64,000 nucleotides of DNA. Source: Phymorhynchus buccinoides. Taxonomy: Eukaryota; Mollusca; Gastropoda; Neogastropoda; Raphitomidae. The position numbers and the translations under genes are program-made. Positions within the stretch are counted from its first letter, which is position 1. The number at the start of each line of letters is the position of its first letter. Shown one piece after another: positions 12,380 to 45,297 of the stretch. Where the stretch lies: positions 5,171,985 through 5,235,984 of the forward strand of contig CM065694.1 of the NCBI GenBank assembly GCA_017654935.2, given 5' to 3'. Under the pieces are notes generated by a model, which was not told where the DNA came from, made no database searches, and saw nothing but the letters and a program-made list of their open reading frames with translations.

Positions 12380-12570
12380 GGCCCTGTAAAGGTTTTTCCT
12401 GCCAAAAAGGCGAAACATAAAAATGTTAAGTGTGCAGTCATTTTACTTTTGTTTTTGTTATTATCATGATGAATGCATTTTTTAATTTATCTTTTTTTGA
12501 CAATGCACTTGCTGTGATTTAGCAAGTTTGGCAAGGCACTTCTGTGATTTTGCAAAGGCTAAAAGCAGAC
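12380..12570. repeat. Direct repeat, left copy (partner 13669-13850)
   Basis: It begins GAGGCCCTGTAAAGG and ends TGTGATTTTGCAAAGG, and matches 13,669-13,850 in the same orientation at roughly 80-85% by eye. The pair flanks the foldback element at 12.68-13.66 kb. Confidence 0.7.
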
Positions 12571-12674
12571 GACACGATCGTCGGTGGAGTGAAGGGGTGG
12601 GGTGGAGCGTGGCCGACAGTAGCTTAGTATAGTTAGCGATTGGCAACGGGGGAGGGGGAGGGGGGGGGGGTAGC

Positions 12675-13660
12675 AAGAATGTTTTAAAGGTGGACCCTGA
12701 CGGATGAGTTTTTGCAAGAAACATGTCGAGATCACCAGAAAGACAGCCTTTTCAAGGATAAGAAAAGTCACTTTGCTCTGGTTTCCTAGAAATTAAACTG
12801 TAAAAACAGCGTGATTCCTCTTTGGCAGAGATACTGGAGAAAAGCCATTTTGGATTGGGTGGGTGAAGTTCACTTATTGTGGTTGAAGCGTTTTCTTTTT
12901 TTGTAGTGCAGTAACAAACAAAATGGATCTGGTTCTTTTGTTGTGAGTAAAACTCCTTTAGATAAACGGGTAAAGGTAAAGATGTGCCCCCCCCCTCTGC
13001 ATTTCTCGGTTAATTTGCAATTTTCCGTTTTTGCCTTTCTTACCAAACATAAAGCTGTATTTTATGAACCTTTTTTGCTAATAACCTTTTTGGAATACTA
13101 ACCCTAGCCCTAACCCTAGCCCTAAGCTTAACCTTACCACCCACCCAACCCTACAAGACGGAAAAACGCAATCAACCACGACTGTGACAAATGACGCCGT
13201 ACACTGCAGTACATGGGGGGGGGGGGGGGGGGGGGGGGTCCTATTAGATAATGGCCTAGGGTTATGGGACAGGGTTAGTATTCCAAAAAGGTTATTAGCT
13301 AAAAAAAAAAGGTTAATGAAATACAGCTTTATGCTTAGTAAGAAAGGCAAAAACGGCAAAATGGAATTAACCGAGAAATGCAGGGGGGTGGCACATCTTG
13401 ACCTTAATTTTTTTTTTTTAATGCTTGTATTGCAAAACTTTCGTGCAAACGATTTAGCAGCCATCAGAAAAGAGACAGCGCTCGCCTTCTCTTTGAGTGA
13501 AAGCATTTGACTTCCTGCTCCTCCGCCAAAGAGGAATCGCCGATTTGACTTATAGAAAGCCAGAGCAAAGTAAGTGTTGCAATCTCTGTAAAGGGTGTTT
13601 TCCTGGTGATCTCGGCGTGTTTCTTACAAAAACTCATAAGTCAGAGTGCCCCTTTAACGG
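12675..13660. mobile_element. Long-TIR foldback element with a second nested palindrome
   Basis: The outer arms are inverted repeats of about 150-170 bp (12,690-12,850 and 13,510-13,655) sharing GAGTTTTTGCAAGAAAC, TTTGCTCTGGTTTC and GGAATCGCCGA-type blocks. Inside them a second inverted pair (about 12,985-13,120 and 13,265-13,400; GCATTTCTCGGTTAAT, ATACTAACCCTAGCCC) surrounds a 24-base poly(G) run at 13,215-13,238. No transposase is encoded, so it is non-autonomous. A related element with the same outer arms lies at 55,395-55,990. Confidence 0.75.
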
Positions 13661-13668
13661 TGTGCCAT

Positions 13669-13850
13669 TTGAGGCCCTGAAAAGGTTTTTCCCGCCTAAA
13701 AGGCGAGGAGTAAAAATGTTATGTGCAGTCCTTTTATTATTTTTGTTGTCACTTTTATGATGAATGCAGCTTTTATTTATTTTTAACAATGCACTTGCTG
13801 TGATTTTGCAAAAGTTTAGCAATGCACTTCTGTGATTTTGCAAAGGTTTA
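13669..13850. repeat. Direct repeat, right copy (partner 12380-12570)
   Basis: Same orientation and similar length as the left copy. It starts GAGGCCCTGAAAAGG and carries ACAATGCACTTGCTGTGATT in both copies. The rest of 13,850-14,130 has no gene. Confidence 0.7.
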
Positions 13851-14135
13851 GTAATGGTGGTTGTACACTTTTTAAAAAATGCCAAAATGAGGATGGGCCC
13901 TGTCAAGGGTATTATCATCATACAATTCACGCCTCGTTCTTACAACACAAAATTTGTTTTCTTCATAATTCTCTTTGCAGAAGCGTAATAATACACAACT
14001 TTAATGTAAAATCGTTTGGCTTTCAAAATTCTGCAATTTTTTTGCACGCTATTCGTATGCTATGCATAATATTTGTTTTTAGACATGCAAGTTTAAGCAG
14101 ACGACACAAACTCCAGTGAAAGCAAGGCTGCTTAC

Positions 14136-14139
<4 letters not shown>

Positions 14140-14200
<61 letters not shown>

Positions 14201-14291
14201 GAGAATAATGAGGCTTAGCAGACGACAGCAACTCCAGTGAAGAAAGTGTGGTGGAAGCACGCACGCACTAGGCCCTACTAGCCTAGCCTAG

Positions 14292-14342
<51 letters not shown>

Positions 14343-14409
14343 TTGAATTGAATGAATTTTATTTATAGAGGGTAATAGAGTAAGCAATAACATGCTTTTG
14401 TTTTGCTTT

Positions 14410-14496
<87 letters not shown>

Positions 14497-14625
14497 CAGA
14501 CAGACAGAGACAGGCAGACAGACAGAGACAGAGAGCAGGGAGAGAGGCAGGAAAAGGCAGGGCAAAAGACAGAGACAAAAAGAGATAGTATGTGGAAACA
14601 AAATTGGAAGCCGTGCAAGGCAGAG

Positions 14626-14688
<63 letters not shown>

Positions 14689-14690
14689 AC
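14140..14690. repeat. Cluster of four (GA)n tracts
   Basis: Purine-strand dinucleotide runs lie at about 14,141-14,202, 14,296-14,338, 14,419-14,494 and 14,630-14,685. The ORFs of Arg-Glu or Ser-Leu repeats across them are artefacts of the repeat. Confidence 0.9.
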
Positions 14691-14699
14691 GCAGTCACA

Positions 14700-15620
14700 G
14701 CCTAACTCTGTCGGTTAACATGTTCTGGTCACCAGTCTGTTAGGCTGATGCATATTCATGAGGTTCTCAATGATCCACCAGCGCGTCGCACCCACGGACC
14801 TACATTACATGTAGAGTCGCACGCTCAATTAAAAAGGGCAGACAACTTCAATGACAAAGGGAAGACAACTCTGATACGCCAAGCAAGTCACGTGACCCTC
14901 CATGAGCCTGTAGAACTGGCCAAAATCACGTGACCTCCACGAGCAAAAGTCACATGATTCCTTACCCAAAACTAATAGGAGGCTGTCTCTTGACAGCCTC
15001 CAATAATAATAATAATAATACTGGTTATTTATAGAGCGCTTAACTCCCTTTGCAGGGAGCTCAAAGCGCTGAACAAAGGCCTAAACACTAACATACAGTA
15101 TAGTCAAAGAATATCTTTGGTATAGTTTCTCTGATCAAAGGTTGAAGCAGGACGCTTTTGGCGTTTTAGCCTATTATGAAACTAGGAACTAACGCCGAAA
15201 GATGGCCGTGCCTCAAATTGTCGCAAAACAAAATCAAAAAGAAATCACAAACATTGTTCGTATTTAAAACAAAATGGAACCAAAATATAGATTGCTTCTT
15301 GTTAGCTTAATTAAATGTAAATTGAACAGATCAATTTGTGATGAATAACCTGACATTAATTTTGCGTGTTCACAAATAACGACAATCAGAAATATAATGC
15401 CTTGCTGATGAAACTTGCTGCACATGTATGTAACATATTCTCAACTTTTCCCCTGTCACTATTTTTTAGATCTTGTTAGTTCTGGTTGAGTCGGATTATT
15501 GTTTTCATCAGTAATACGAAAGAAAAGGAGGTCAACGTAGAAATAGAAAGTGACTGAGTGTTTCAATGATCAGGTAAGGCGAGCATGATCTACTTTCTAT
15601 CTTACACACAACACAGTCTC
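14700..15620. other. Non-coding stretch with dispersed-repeat fragments
   Basis: 14,745-14,770 (GCATATTCATGAG) resembles 12,040-12,065. A small hairpin (GGAGGCTGTCTCTTGACAGC) lies at 14,980-15,001. An (AAT)n tract followed by TTATTTATAGAGCGCTTAAC lies at 15,003-15,080 and belongs to the TAGCGC/AAGCGC dispersed family. No gene is seen. Confidence 0.5.
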
Positions 15621-15713
15621 CTTCTTCTTGACTGTACGTGGCCACAATCAACACTTTGATTATTATGCCACGGAACCGGGGAGGTTCGAGACCACTTTTG
15701 CCGGAAGAAAGGC

Positions 15714-17532
15714 TCAAGGCCTGAGAAGAAATAAAAGAACAGAGAGAGCACAGATCATACAAAAACTAGGAAACTGTTCATCCGTTGGGTTGTTCACTTG
15801 TTGGAAGAGGGGAGGAGGGGGTGGGGGAAGATGGGGGACCAAAGGAGAGGGGGGGAGGGGAGAGGGGGGGGGCTGTTGGTGCTTGTTAGTCTGACGTGCG
15901 ACCGTCCCCAGAGTGGGGCCATCAGACGTGGCGGTTGCAGCAGGAGGTTTTCCAGTCAGGTGCTCCCAGACTCTAGTCGTGAAGCTCTCTGGAGTTCTGG
16001 CCTCAACTGCTGCTGAATGTAGGATGTTCCACTCCCTGATGGTACGTGGGAAAAAGGAACTCTGTCGGTATTGTGTTCGACATTGGGGGACAAGGAATTG
16101 CAGTGTGTGTCCTCTGCGCTGCTGCTCTGATTGGGGGACAAGTCTGTTCTTATTGACGCTCAACATGTTATTTTGTATTTTATACAGCATGGTGAGTCTT
16201 GTCACCTGGTGGCGTTGCTGCAGGGAGCTCCAGTCAAGCCTCTGGAGCATTGTTGTGACGCTGGCTGTCCTACAGTATTGATTGAGGACGAATCTTGCTG
16301 CTCTCTGTTGGATCAGCTCCACAATGTCGATGTTTTTCTGAGTGGAGGGGTCCCACACTGAGCAGGAGTTGTCGCAGCCAAAAAAGTCGCTCAGTCAAAT
16401 AAATCGCCCGGCTACTATGAGAGTGTATTTGCGACATTTTGCGACATTGAGCATGAACCACAAATTTCACTTTTTTCTAGAGTTAGGGATAGGATTAGGG
16501 TTAGGTAAATGGTTCAAGTACAGAAAAAGTGAAATTTCTGGTTGTCACAAATACACACTCTCTTAGTAGCGGGCGGTTTATTTGACTGAGCGACTTTTTT
16601 AACTGTGACAGGCGTATTCAAGAAGCGGCCTTACAAAGACAATGTAGGCTTTTGCTCTCAGCTCAGTGGAGGCGATCTTGAGGTTGCGACGGAGAAAGCG
16701 TCTGACTGGCTTTAGCTGTGACGGCACTCAGATGGATGTCCCAGCTGCCGTTTGCCTGGAGGGTGACGCCCAGGTACTTTGCCGACTGCACTGTGTCCAG
16801 GGTGTGACCATGAAGTTGGTAGGGGAAATGTGAGGGCTTCCTGCTTCACGTGACGGGCAAGGTTTGACATTTCCCAGGGTGAAACTGCATGTCCCATTTC
16901 TTCTCCCATTCCTCGAGGCGCTGGAGGTCTTGCTGTGAATGGGCATGGTCTTCCCCTGAGAAGATGAGTCGGTAGACTGCAGTATCATCCGCGAACAGTC
17001 TTGCGTTAGATGACAGCTTTTCTGGCAGGTCGTTGATGTAAACCAGAAATACGCAAGGGCCGAGTACTGAGTCTTGTGGTACCTCCGACTGGACATTCAC
17101 ATAGCCTGATTGGGTGCCCTCCAGCACGACTGCCTGGCGTTGACCGCAGAGAAAGTCCGCCACCCATCTGTTCATGTCACCTCGTGTGCCGTAGAGCTTA
17201 TGCAGCAAAAGGCTATGGTTGACCTTGTCGAAAGCCTTCGCAAAGTCCATAACAAGGATGTCTGTCTGCTGTCCGGCCTCAAGGCTCTCTGTGATCTCTT
17301 CCATGAGCTCAATCAACTGCGTCTCACAGCTACGTTTTGATCTGAAGCCATGCTGCTGGGGAGACAAGATGTTGTTCAGTTACAGGTGCTTCATTATGGA
17401 GCTGATGATGACATGCTCCAGGATCTTGCAGACTATGCAGGTCAAGGAGACTGGTCTGTAATTCGCAGGGTCGTAGTGCTCTCCCTTTTTGAATATCGGA
17501 GAGACCAGAGCATCCTTCCAGTCTGCTGGCAC
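15714..17532 (-). pseudogene. Non-LTR retrotransposon (Jockey/CR1-like) reverse transcriptase, 5'-truncated and broken
   Basis: On the minus strand, from 17,532 downward, the sequence shows LINE RT blocks in order: an N-terminal block ending PANYRPVSLT; GFRSKRSCETQL; the first catalytic-Asp block DFAKAFDKVNH; a VPQ(D)SVLGP block where the usual Gly is Asp; YINDLP; the catalytic RLFADDTAVYR; and SAKYLGVTL. The C-terminal thumb region (VWDPSTQK, RAARFV, SFFPRTIREWN) follows in another frame. A stop precedes the GFRSKRS block, there is at least one frameshift near 16,700, and a MITE (16,378-16,600) interrupts the thumb. The clade assignment is from motif style only. Confidence 0.85.
16378..16600. 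mobile_element. MITE with about 50 bp terminal inverted repeats inside the LINE pseudogene
   Basis: It begins AAAAAAGTCGCTCAGTCAAA and ends with the reverse complement of the same sequence, followed inward on both sides by a CGCCCG(G)CTACTA-type block and a GTGTATTTG-type block. It splits LINE coding sequence between the LLEYAC and VWDPST blocks. The flanks CTGTCACAGTT and CTGCGACAACT (minus strand) look like a diverged target-site duplication. The loop carries GATTAGGGTTAGG. Confidence 0.8.
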
Positions 17533-18008
17533 TAGGCTTGTTTGGTCCCTACCTACCTACCTACATACCTACCTTAGTACCTACATTCTCTTTTTCTTCT
17601 TTGAGCAATCACATCATCTTTTTTTATGGTTCTGTATTTTAGTATTTAGGAGCCATTTAGTAGCCATGCGAAGGAAATAGAGCATCGCCTAGCGAAAGAG
17701 ACAAAAGTAATCCTAAGGCCTTTTATAAAAAAAATATGACAAGACTAAACCTAGGGAATCTATTTCAAAGCTAAAAAAAGATGATGGGACATTTACTGTA
17801 AATGATGTGGAAAAAGCCAGTTTTATTTTAAACAATGTTTTTGGCAGTGTGTTCACAAATGAAGAGTCAGACCTGAGTCGCTGAGAGGCCTGAGATTAAT
17901 CCAAAGTCAAGTAGTTGAAGTACTAAAATAGATTCAGTCACACAGTTACCCAAGCACAAATGCAGAAGGAGCTTGAGTCTTTGAAGGTGCTCAGTCTGGC
18001 TGCATGGA
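17533..18008. other. Junction between two LINE fragments
   Basis: It contains a (CCTA)n microsatellite at about 17,547-17,585 and AT-rich sequence. Both LINE fragments are truncated at this junction in divergent orientation. No gene is seen. Confidence 0.4.
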
Positions 18009-18936
18009 GGTGTAGTCCGGTGTGCCCCAGGGGACAGTCCTAGGACCCTGCTTCTTTCTGACCTACATCAATGACCTCCCCTCCAGAATCCCTTCTCCTT
18101 CCCGCCTGTTTGCTGACAACACAGCTCTATTCCGCGTCATTACCTGCGATGACGACCCGGTCAAACTCCAAGAGGACCTCAGGAAGTTGGAAGACTGGGA
18201 AAGAGAATGGGACATGGCGCTCCATCCTGCCAAGTGCAGCCAGCTGCCTTTGACGAGAAGCAAGAAGCCGCTGAACGCCTCCACCAGCTACAGTCTCCAC
18301 GACCACACCCTCGAAAGAGTGCCCTCAACATAGTACCTCAGGGTCACACTGCAATCTGATCTTTCATTCATGGGGAGCCCACATCAAGCAGCCACCTGCG
18401 TCAAAGCCAACAGAGCTCTAGGCTTCTTAAGAAGAAACCTGAAGGTTTGTTCCATGGCTACCAAGGAGTTAGCCTACAAAGCCATGGTCAGGCCCATTCT
18501 TGAATATGCAAGCGCAGTATGGGACCCACACACCGACAGGCAGATCTCTGACCTAGAGAAGGTCCAACGCAGGGCGGCAAGATACGTGCCAAACAGACAG
18601 TGTGAGACACAGAAATACATTTGTGTCAGCACCATGCTCCACCAGCTACAATGGCCATCTCTCGCTGAGCGCCGCTGCACTTCCAGGCTATCCATGATCT
18701 ACAAGATCACAAATGGACTGGCCTGTGTGAAATGCAGCGCCCTCAAACCCATGCCCCCCAGCAGCAGAAGACAAAACCACAACAAGCAGTTCCAAAGAAT
18801 CCCCGCTAGAACCGACTACCGCAACAACTCTTTCTTCCCTCGAACCGTCCGCGACTGGAACTCCCTGCCATCAGAAACCGTCCAGTCCCCCACGCTCAGC
18901 TCCTTCATCTCGAAGGTGCTGAAGCTCCCTGACTAA
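18009..18936 (+). pseudogene. Second non-LTR retrotransposon RT fragment (C-terminal half), catalytic motif mutated
   Basis: The plus strand carries VPQGTVLGPCFFLTYINDLP and then RLFADNTALFR, where the second catalytic Asp of FADD is Asn. LPLTRSKKP and YSLHDHTLE follow. After a stop at 18,331-18,333 and further divergence, the thumb region from 18,370 reads RALGFLRRNLKV, LEYASAVWDPHTD, RRAARYV and FFPRTVRDWNSLP, and ends TAA at 18,934-18,936. It is 5'-truncated, as is usual for target-primed reverse transcription, and must be inactive. It is the same general family as the minus-strand copy at 15.7-17.5 kb but clearly diverged from it. Confidence 0.85.
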
Positions 18937-19362
18937 AAACACTACCACCCCCCACCCACCCCTCACCCCCCACCCCTTTTTTCCCCCGAATGCGGCTGGG
19001 TGTTCTCGGACTATCCAGGGGTGTTCGGTCGTGCATGCTCTTTTATCTGTCTAGGTTTATTTTGGTTTTGGTTTTCCTGCGCTGCATAATTATTTTGTTT
19101 ATGTACTTTGATGATACCATGGGCTACACTTTTTTTGTTTTGGGCCCTCACACATCCCTGGACTATGTTTTGACACAAACATTATGAACATTGAAATTCA
19201 TAATGTGGTAGTGTTACTGTTAGTGTCTATTTACAATACATTTTAACATGTAATTTCAAGCTGTCACTTTTTAACCATTAATAATAATTATTATAATATT
19301 GTCATTGCCTGCAGGTGTTTTGGTGAAAGCAACATTTGAAGCGGTGAATTGGGTAAATCAGT
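18937..19362. other. LINE 3' tail and region upstream of YARS1
   Basis: A C-rich tract (18,945-18,985) follows the LINE stop. Just before the YARS1 ATG, TTGCCTGCAG ends at 19,314 and looks like a splice acceptor. A non-coding first exon further upstream is therefore possible, and the transcription start cannot be placed. No CpG-island-like promoter is seen. Confidence 0.4.
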
Positions 19363-40674
<21,312 letters not shown>

Positions 40675-40795
40675 CGGACGCCTCACGCGTTATATAGACA
40701 CCTCACAGCCTGAACGTTTCACAACCTGAACGTTTCTCCATGTCCACAATATTTTATAAACTATAACTATAAGAGAGGAATTTCAGACAAGACGA

Positions 40796-40801
40796 AATAA
40801 A
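40796..40801 (+). terminator. YARS1 poly(A) signal
   Basis: AATAAA lies 122 bp after the YARS1 stop and is the first canonical signal, giving a short 3' UTR. Confidence 0.75.
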
Positions 40802-40862
40802 ATCAGCAACACCGTTTTAAAAGAGCGATGGTTCGATTTATTATAAAATCAGCAACATCGTT

Positions 40863-41109
40863 TTAACCCTTTCACCGCCAAAGTCGCATTTTAGCACCAC
40901 AGTGATTTAACACCTGTGTCACTAAAAGGAATCGAATTTGGGGTATATTATCCAAAGACCCTATTGTCTTAGGTGTGGGAAGTGAAGGATAGACTTTATT
41001 TTATATACGTCACAGAAGAATCACCAATGCTGCAGAAGGATTTTGTTCTCTACCCAGGTAAATTTAACGGACATTTTGGCTGAAATATGGCTGGCGGTGA
41101 AAGGGTTAA
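40863..41109. mobile_element. TTAA MITE family A, copy 7
   Basis: TTAACCCTTTCACCGCC to GGCGGTGAAAGGGTTAA, 247 bp. It appears inserted in a local duplication: GCGATGGTTCGATT...AAAATCAGCAACATCGTTTT is seen before and after it. Confidence 0.85.
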
Positions 41110-42021
41110 AAGAGCGATAGTTCGATTGATTATAAAATCAGCAACATCGTTTTAAAAGAGCGATGGTTCGATTGATTAGCGTACATTTGCAGCAGCATAG
41201 ATTAAGACAAGAGTAGAACAAGCCAAGGCTTATGAAAGTACTTGACATATATGTGACCCAGCGCCACGAATAGGACATTGTCAGGCTGACCCTTCGGAGA
41301 AAATTATACATTTGAAAACTTCAAACAAACAATTCTCTTTCTAATGATACAAAAAGCATTCCAGGGTTTTGAGCATTTAAAGTTAGTAGGGTGAGCGTCG
41401 GCCATTTTGAGAAAACAGTCTAAAGTCTAGCCTAGCTGAAGAAAATGCATTGAGCTACTGATTTTAAAGTATTTAAAAGACAATTTAGAGACCGTATTAA
41501 AGATTGTCCTTTATAAAGTGAAAGATAAGATGTAAGAGAACGCGAAAATACCCATAACTCAAAATTGACAAAAAAGGAGATTTTTGACTTCAAAATCAAT
41601 GAAGTATTTCTTCTTACAAGACAATTGTCTGCTTTTTGCTACATGTTCATGATTTTCGCCTTTCATTTGTTGATTTTTTCTCTTATTCAATCAAATTTGA
41701 CTGTGAGGTACATCAATTTTTTCTTCTTTTTGCAATCATAAAACATTTGGAAAAAGTGTGTGTGTGTGTGAGGTAAGTGTAAAACAAAGAAGGGGCAAAG
41801 GGAGGGAACTGGAGAGATGGAGAAAATGTAACTCGTTCTCCCTTGCACCCAGTGGACAACAAACTGTCGAGGAAGAAGTATTTGTTTTCTGGTTATCTGG
41901 GGTAAGGGAGACCTTCGTGGAGGAAACTGTTGGAGCTCAAAGTAATGGGTAAAGAACAAAAGATTATATTTATCATTTCTAGTAGTAGTCTGCGTTTTTG
42001 CTGTGTGAATGTGGACTGTGT
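41110..42021. other. Intergenic, no gene recognised
   Basis: 41,260-41,690 is AT-rich with no coding signal. A short GT tract lies at 41,757-41,770. The ORF at 41,687-42,100 (-) overlaps the family E element and has no protein-family motif. Confidence 0.5.
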
Positions 42022-42593
42022 GTACTGTATTTTCCGGATTAGGCGCTGCTGTGTATAAGGCTAATAGGGCAATTTTCAAGAAAAATCTGAAAAAATCCAA
42101 GTAAAAGGCGCCCTCTTTTATAAGGCACCTCGCAAAAGAAAATCGAAGTTTGAAGCCCGTACACGTCCTGTAAACACTTACCGACCGCCATTATTGTCAT
42201 AAACGAGAGTTGGCTCCCTTCTCAAATAATCAAAACTTCCGTTTTTGCGACTTCCGGTTGTTGTGTTAGGACTTTTCTTTGCGAAAACTGGTAGAATTAT
42301 GGCATTTTAAGCTCTACAACGTTGCTTTTTACATCCAATGAAGGGTTGTGGCATCTGTTGGACGGTATCTCGGACGATAACAGTGATTTTGAAGCATTTT
42401 AACGTGATTATTCGTCGTATCGGCGACTCGTTACCACTTTCGATGTTGTGACTCACAGTAGACTGTACTGAGTACAGCAATCGTTGCCTCTCTTCTCACG
42501 ATTTTGTCACTAATAGGGCGCCCTCGTTTATTAGGCGCATAGGTCGAAATTGGATAAAAACAATATCGCCTTATAGTCCAAAAATTATGGTAC
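42022..42593. mobile_element. MITE family E, copy 2 (inverted relative to 33.4 kb copy)
   Basis: TACTGTATTTTCCGGATTAG at the left; CTTATAGTCCAAAAATTATG at the right. High similarity over about 540 bp to 33,359-33,892 in reverse complement. Confidence 0.85.
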
Positions 42594-43186
42594 ATATGGT
42601 ATGCTTGGTCAATGGTTTGGCTTTGTCTCATTTATCATGTTTGAATTTAGTCTCTTTTTTTTTCGCCTTTTAAATATGTAACTGTATTTATTTCAGTAAT
42701 GGAAAAGGGAAAGTCAGCTTACCTGTTACATAGTCAATGTTGTGAACAAGGGTTTATCCTTCAAATTTGGCTCATCTTGGCTGAAGGCGTTATTTAGTTT
42801 TTTTTCTTCTTACTTTTTTTAATCACATATTTCCCCCTGTTAGCTTGTGAAGTAAAAAAGTGCATATGAGAGAGAGAGAGAGGGGTGAAAAGATATGCTT
42901 TGTGATAAGTGGTGTGGTATGTTTGAAGGTGGTATATTTGTAAGTATGTAAATAAGTTTCTTTTCCTTCTCTTTCTTCATTTTAATCTTTCCTTCTCTTT
43001 CTTCATTTTAATCTTCCTTGTTAATCATGGTTAGGGTCTATTGTAACCAAATGTTGCTTTAAACTTTTCTTACAACACTTTTTTGTTCACTTTATTATTT
43101 GGGTTGGGTTCCTATGTAAGCCTTTCAGGGAATAATTGATGGTAACAAAAACAACAAAAACAGATAAAAAACTTAAATAATTAGTT

Positions 43187-43403
43187 AAATGAATAAGGGG
43201 AAGGAACTTCTCATAATTAACTCCCTTTTTACTAAAGTTATTTATGGCACCGATTCCCCTAGCAAAGTGAAAGTAGTTGCCACAACAATGCAGACCGTGT
43301 ATTGTTGTGGCAACTACTTTCACTTTGCTAGGAGAATCGGTGCCATAAATAACTGGTAAAAAGGGAGTTAATTATGAGAAGTTCCTTCCCCTTATTCATT
43401 TCA
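43187..43403. mobile_element. Near-perfect foldback hairpin, arms about 100 bp
   Basis: The left arm begins AATGAATAAGGGGAAGGAAC and the right arm ends with its reverse complement. The arms meet at a loop of about 13 nt around GCAGACCGTG (43,290-43,302). Only a few mismatches or one-base indels are seen along the arms, so it is young or under repair. No ORF. Confidence 0.9.
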
Positions 43404-43691
43404 CTATATCCTCTTGGCCTCACTACTTCATATTTGCCTAAAATAATTCATTGTTCAGTAAGTTCTTATGTTTTACCATCACATTTTGGAAATCAAGATG
43501 TTTCTGTAGGATGTTTTGAGATTTAATGCTGTATTTTTCTCCCGCCTGTTCATGCAGCTACGTTTCAATCTTTATGATTGATTGATATCATATATTGGGG
43601 CGTGGCATTGGGAAAAGTCTAAATCAGTAAATGAAAGGTTTGTTTATGTTTGGTCACTGTTCATCAAGTGTGTCATGTTTTTAAAATGTCA

Positions 43692-44033
43692 GCAATTGCA
43701 TGGGTGCTACTCTTTCATTTTTACACTGATTTCAGTATTTTTAATTTTACCAGAAACTGAATTTCATTTTTTTTTTAATTCATAAAAAAATGTTTTAAAA
43801 AAATTGACCATAAGCGATTTGGGGTATTTTCAACTTGGTAGTTCTATCTTGGAAGTTTACAAAAGCAATGTAATAATTTTACGAGGCTTATCAGACTCAA
43901 ACTGTCTCTATCATTTTAACTGATTGTCTCACTATCTCTCAACTTGCCCCCCTGAATCGTCCGACGGGGCTCTGCCCCTGGACCCCTGCCTTTCAGTTTG
44001 TTTCCATTTGGGGGAGTTGCACCCATGCAATTG
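43692..44033. mobile_element. Dispersed element pair, copy 2 (partner 36045-36476)
   Basis: GCAATTGCATGGGTGCTACTC-type left end (43,692) and GAGTTGCACCCATGCAATTG right end form about 20 bp terminal inverted repeats. Non-coding. Confidence 0.8.
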
Positions 44034-44884
44034 TCTGTTGTTTGTTTTTAGCATTACATAATTAGCATTCTGCTTATTTACAAGTAAAGCCAGTGAACAT
44101 GTCAGTTCTTCCCATTTTTGTGGATTCATACTTTTTCAAAGTCTAGTCCATTTGAAGAAGAAAGTCCTCTGTCATAATTCAAATTATTTGAGCATAATTA
44201 TTTTGTTGAAAATTGAAAGAAAAACAGAAGAATAATGGTGTCTAAAGGTGGGATGAATGGAAATCTTAAATAACGAAAGTACTTATCAATGTTTTAATGT
44301 GCTTAGTTTCGTAGATAACTTTAGTGCACACTGAAAGTTGCCCACTGTTTGTCATGGGCAAGATCTAAGCGAAAGGCTCGGCCTGGTGTGATGAATGCAG
44401 CATCGTTCTGTAAGCTTTCATTACGATTGTGAATGACAAAAAAGTTTGGATGTACATGAACTGAACAGGTATATTTAAAATAAGAAAATTCAGCATCTTT
44501 TGGCCAGAAGTTGGTGAATGCCTTACTACAATGTGTCATTTAAATAATGTTTGGATCCATTGTGCTCAGAGAGCTTTTGGACACGCCCGCGCACAAGGTC
44601 ACGCATGCACTCATGTGCGCACATTCTTTCACACACACATACCGACACACAGAAGTGGTTTTGCACACTGCTGATATAAAGACAGCTGCACACATGGACA
44701 TGCATGCTCACATACCCACACACTCTCACATGCGCACTCGCATGCGGACACACACACACACATTCATTCAGTCATACAGCTTGTTTCAACATCCTATAAT
44801 GGGAAGTTTTTAACGGCAAACTCTTGCAACATCACAGATGCAAGATTTGTTATAAGTTAGAAAGATTGAAAGCTCGGTTAAATC
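44034..44884. other. Intergenic with CA-rich tract
   Basis: A degenerate CA/CATGCACAC tract occupies about 44,580-44,765. No gene or structured element is recognised elsewhere. Confidence 0.5.
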
Positions 44885-45297
44885 CCATGAGCGTATCCGA
44901 AATTCCAGGAGCCTTTTTCGCCCAACTTCTGTACTTCAATGGCGTAAGGGATAGGGTTAGAATCAGTTTAAGATTATTTTCGTTAGAATGAAAGATTTAT
45001 CATTATAATTTAAGAAACTAAACAACTGCTCAAAGCGTTACCGTAATGCAAACTTAGCATTAAACGGTCGCCATTTTTACGGGAATTCCCCATGGTTTAC
45101 GGCAACACTGATCGGCGACGTTGAATTTAGAAGATTTACGTTCGTTTTTTTCTTGCTGATTATCTCAATTTTTTTCAAACATTCCGTGGCATGAAAATAA
45201 TCCTAAACTGATTCTAACCCTATCCCTTACCCAATGAAGTACGAAAGTTGGGCCAAAAATGGCTCCTGGAATTTGGGATATGCTGGTGGGAATTAAC
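44885..45297. mobile_element. MITE with about 95 bp terminal inverted repeats
   Basis: Left arm AATTCCAGGAGCC...GTAAGGGATAGGGTTAGAAT...AAGATTATTTTC (about 44,900-44,985); right arm is its reverse complement (about 45,193-45,285). About 400 bp, no transposase. Confidence 0.85.

Noticed and set aside
14363..14718. Ser-Leu and Arg-Glu repeat ORFs
   Set aside because: Direct translations of (GA)n/(CT)n microsatellites.
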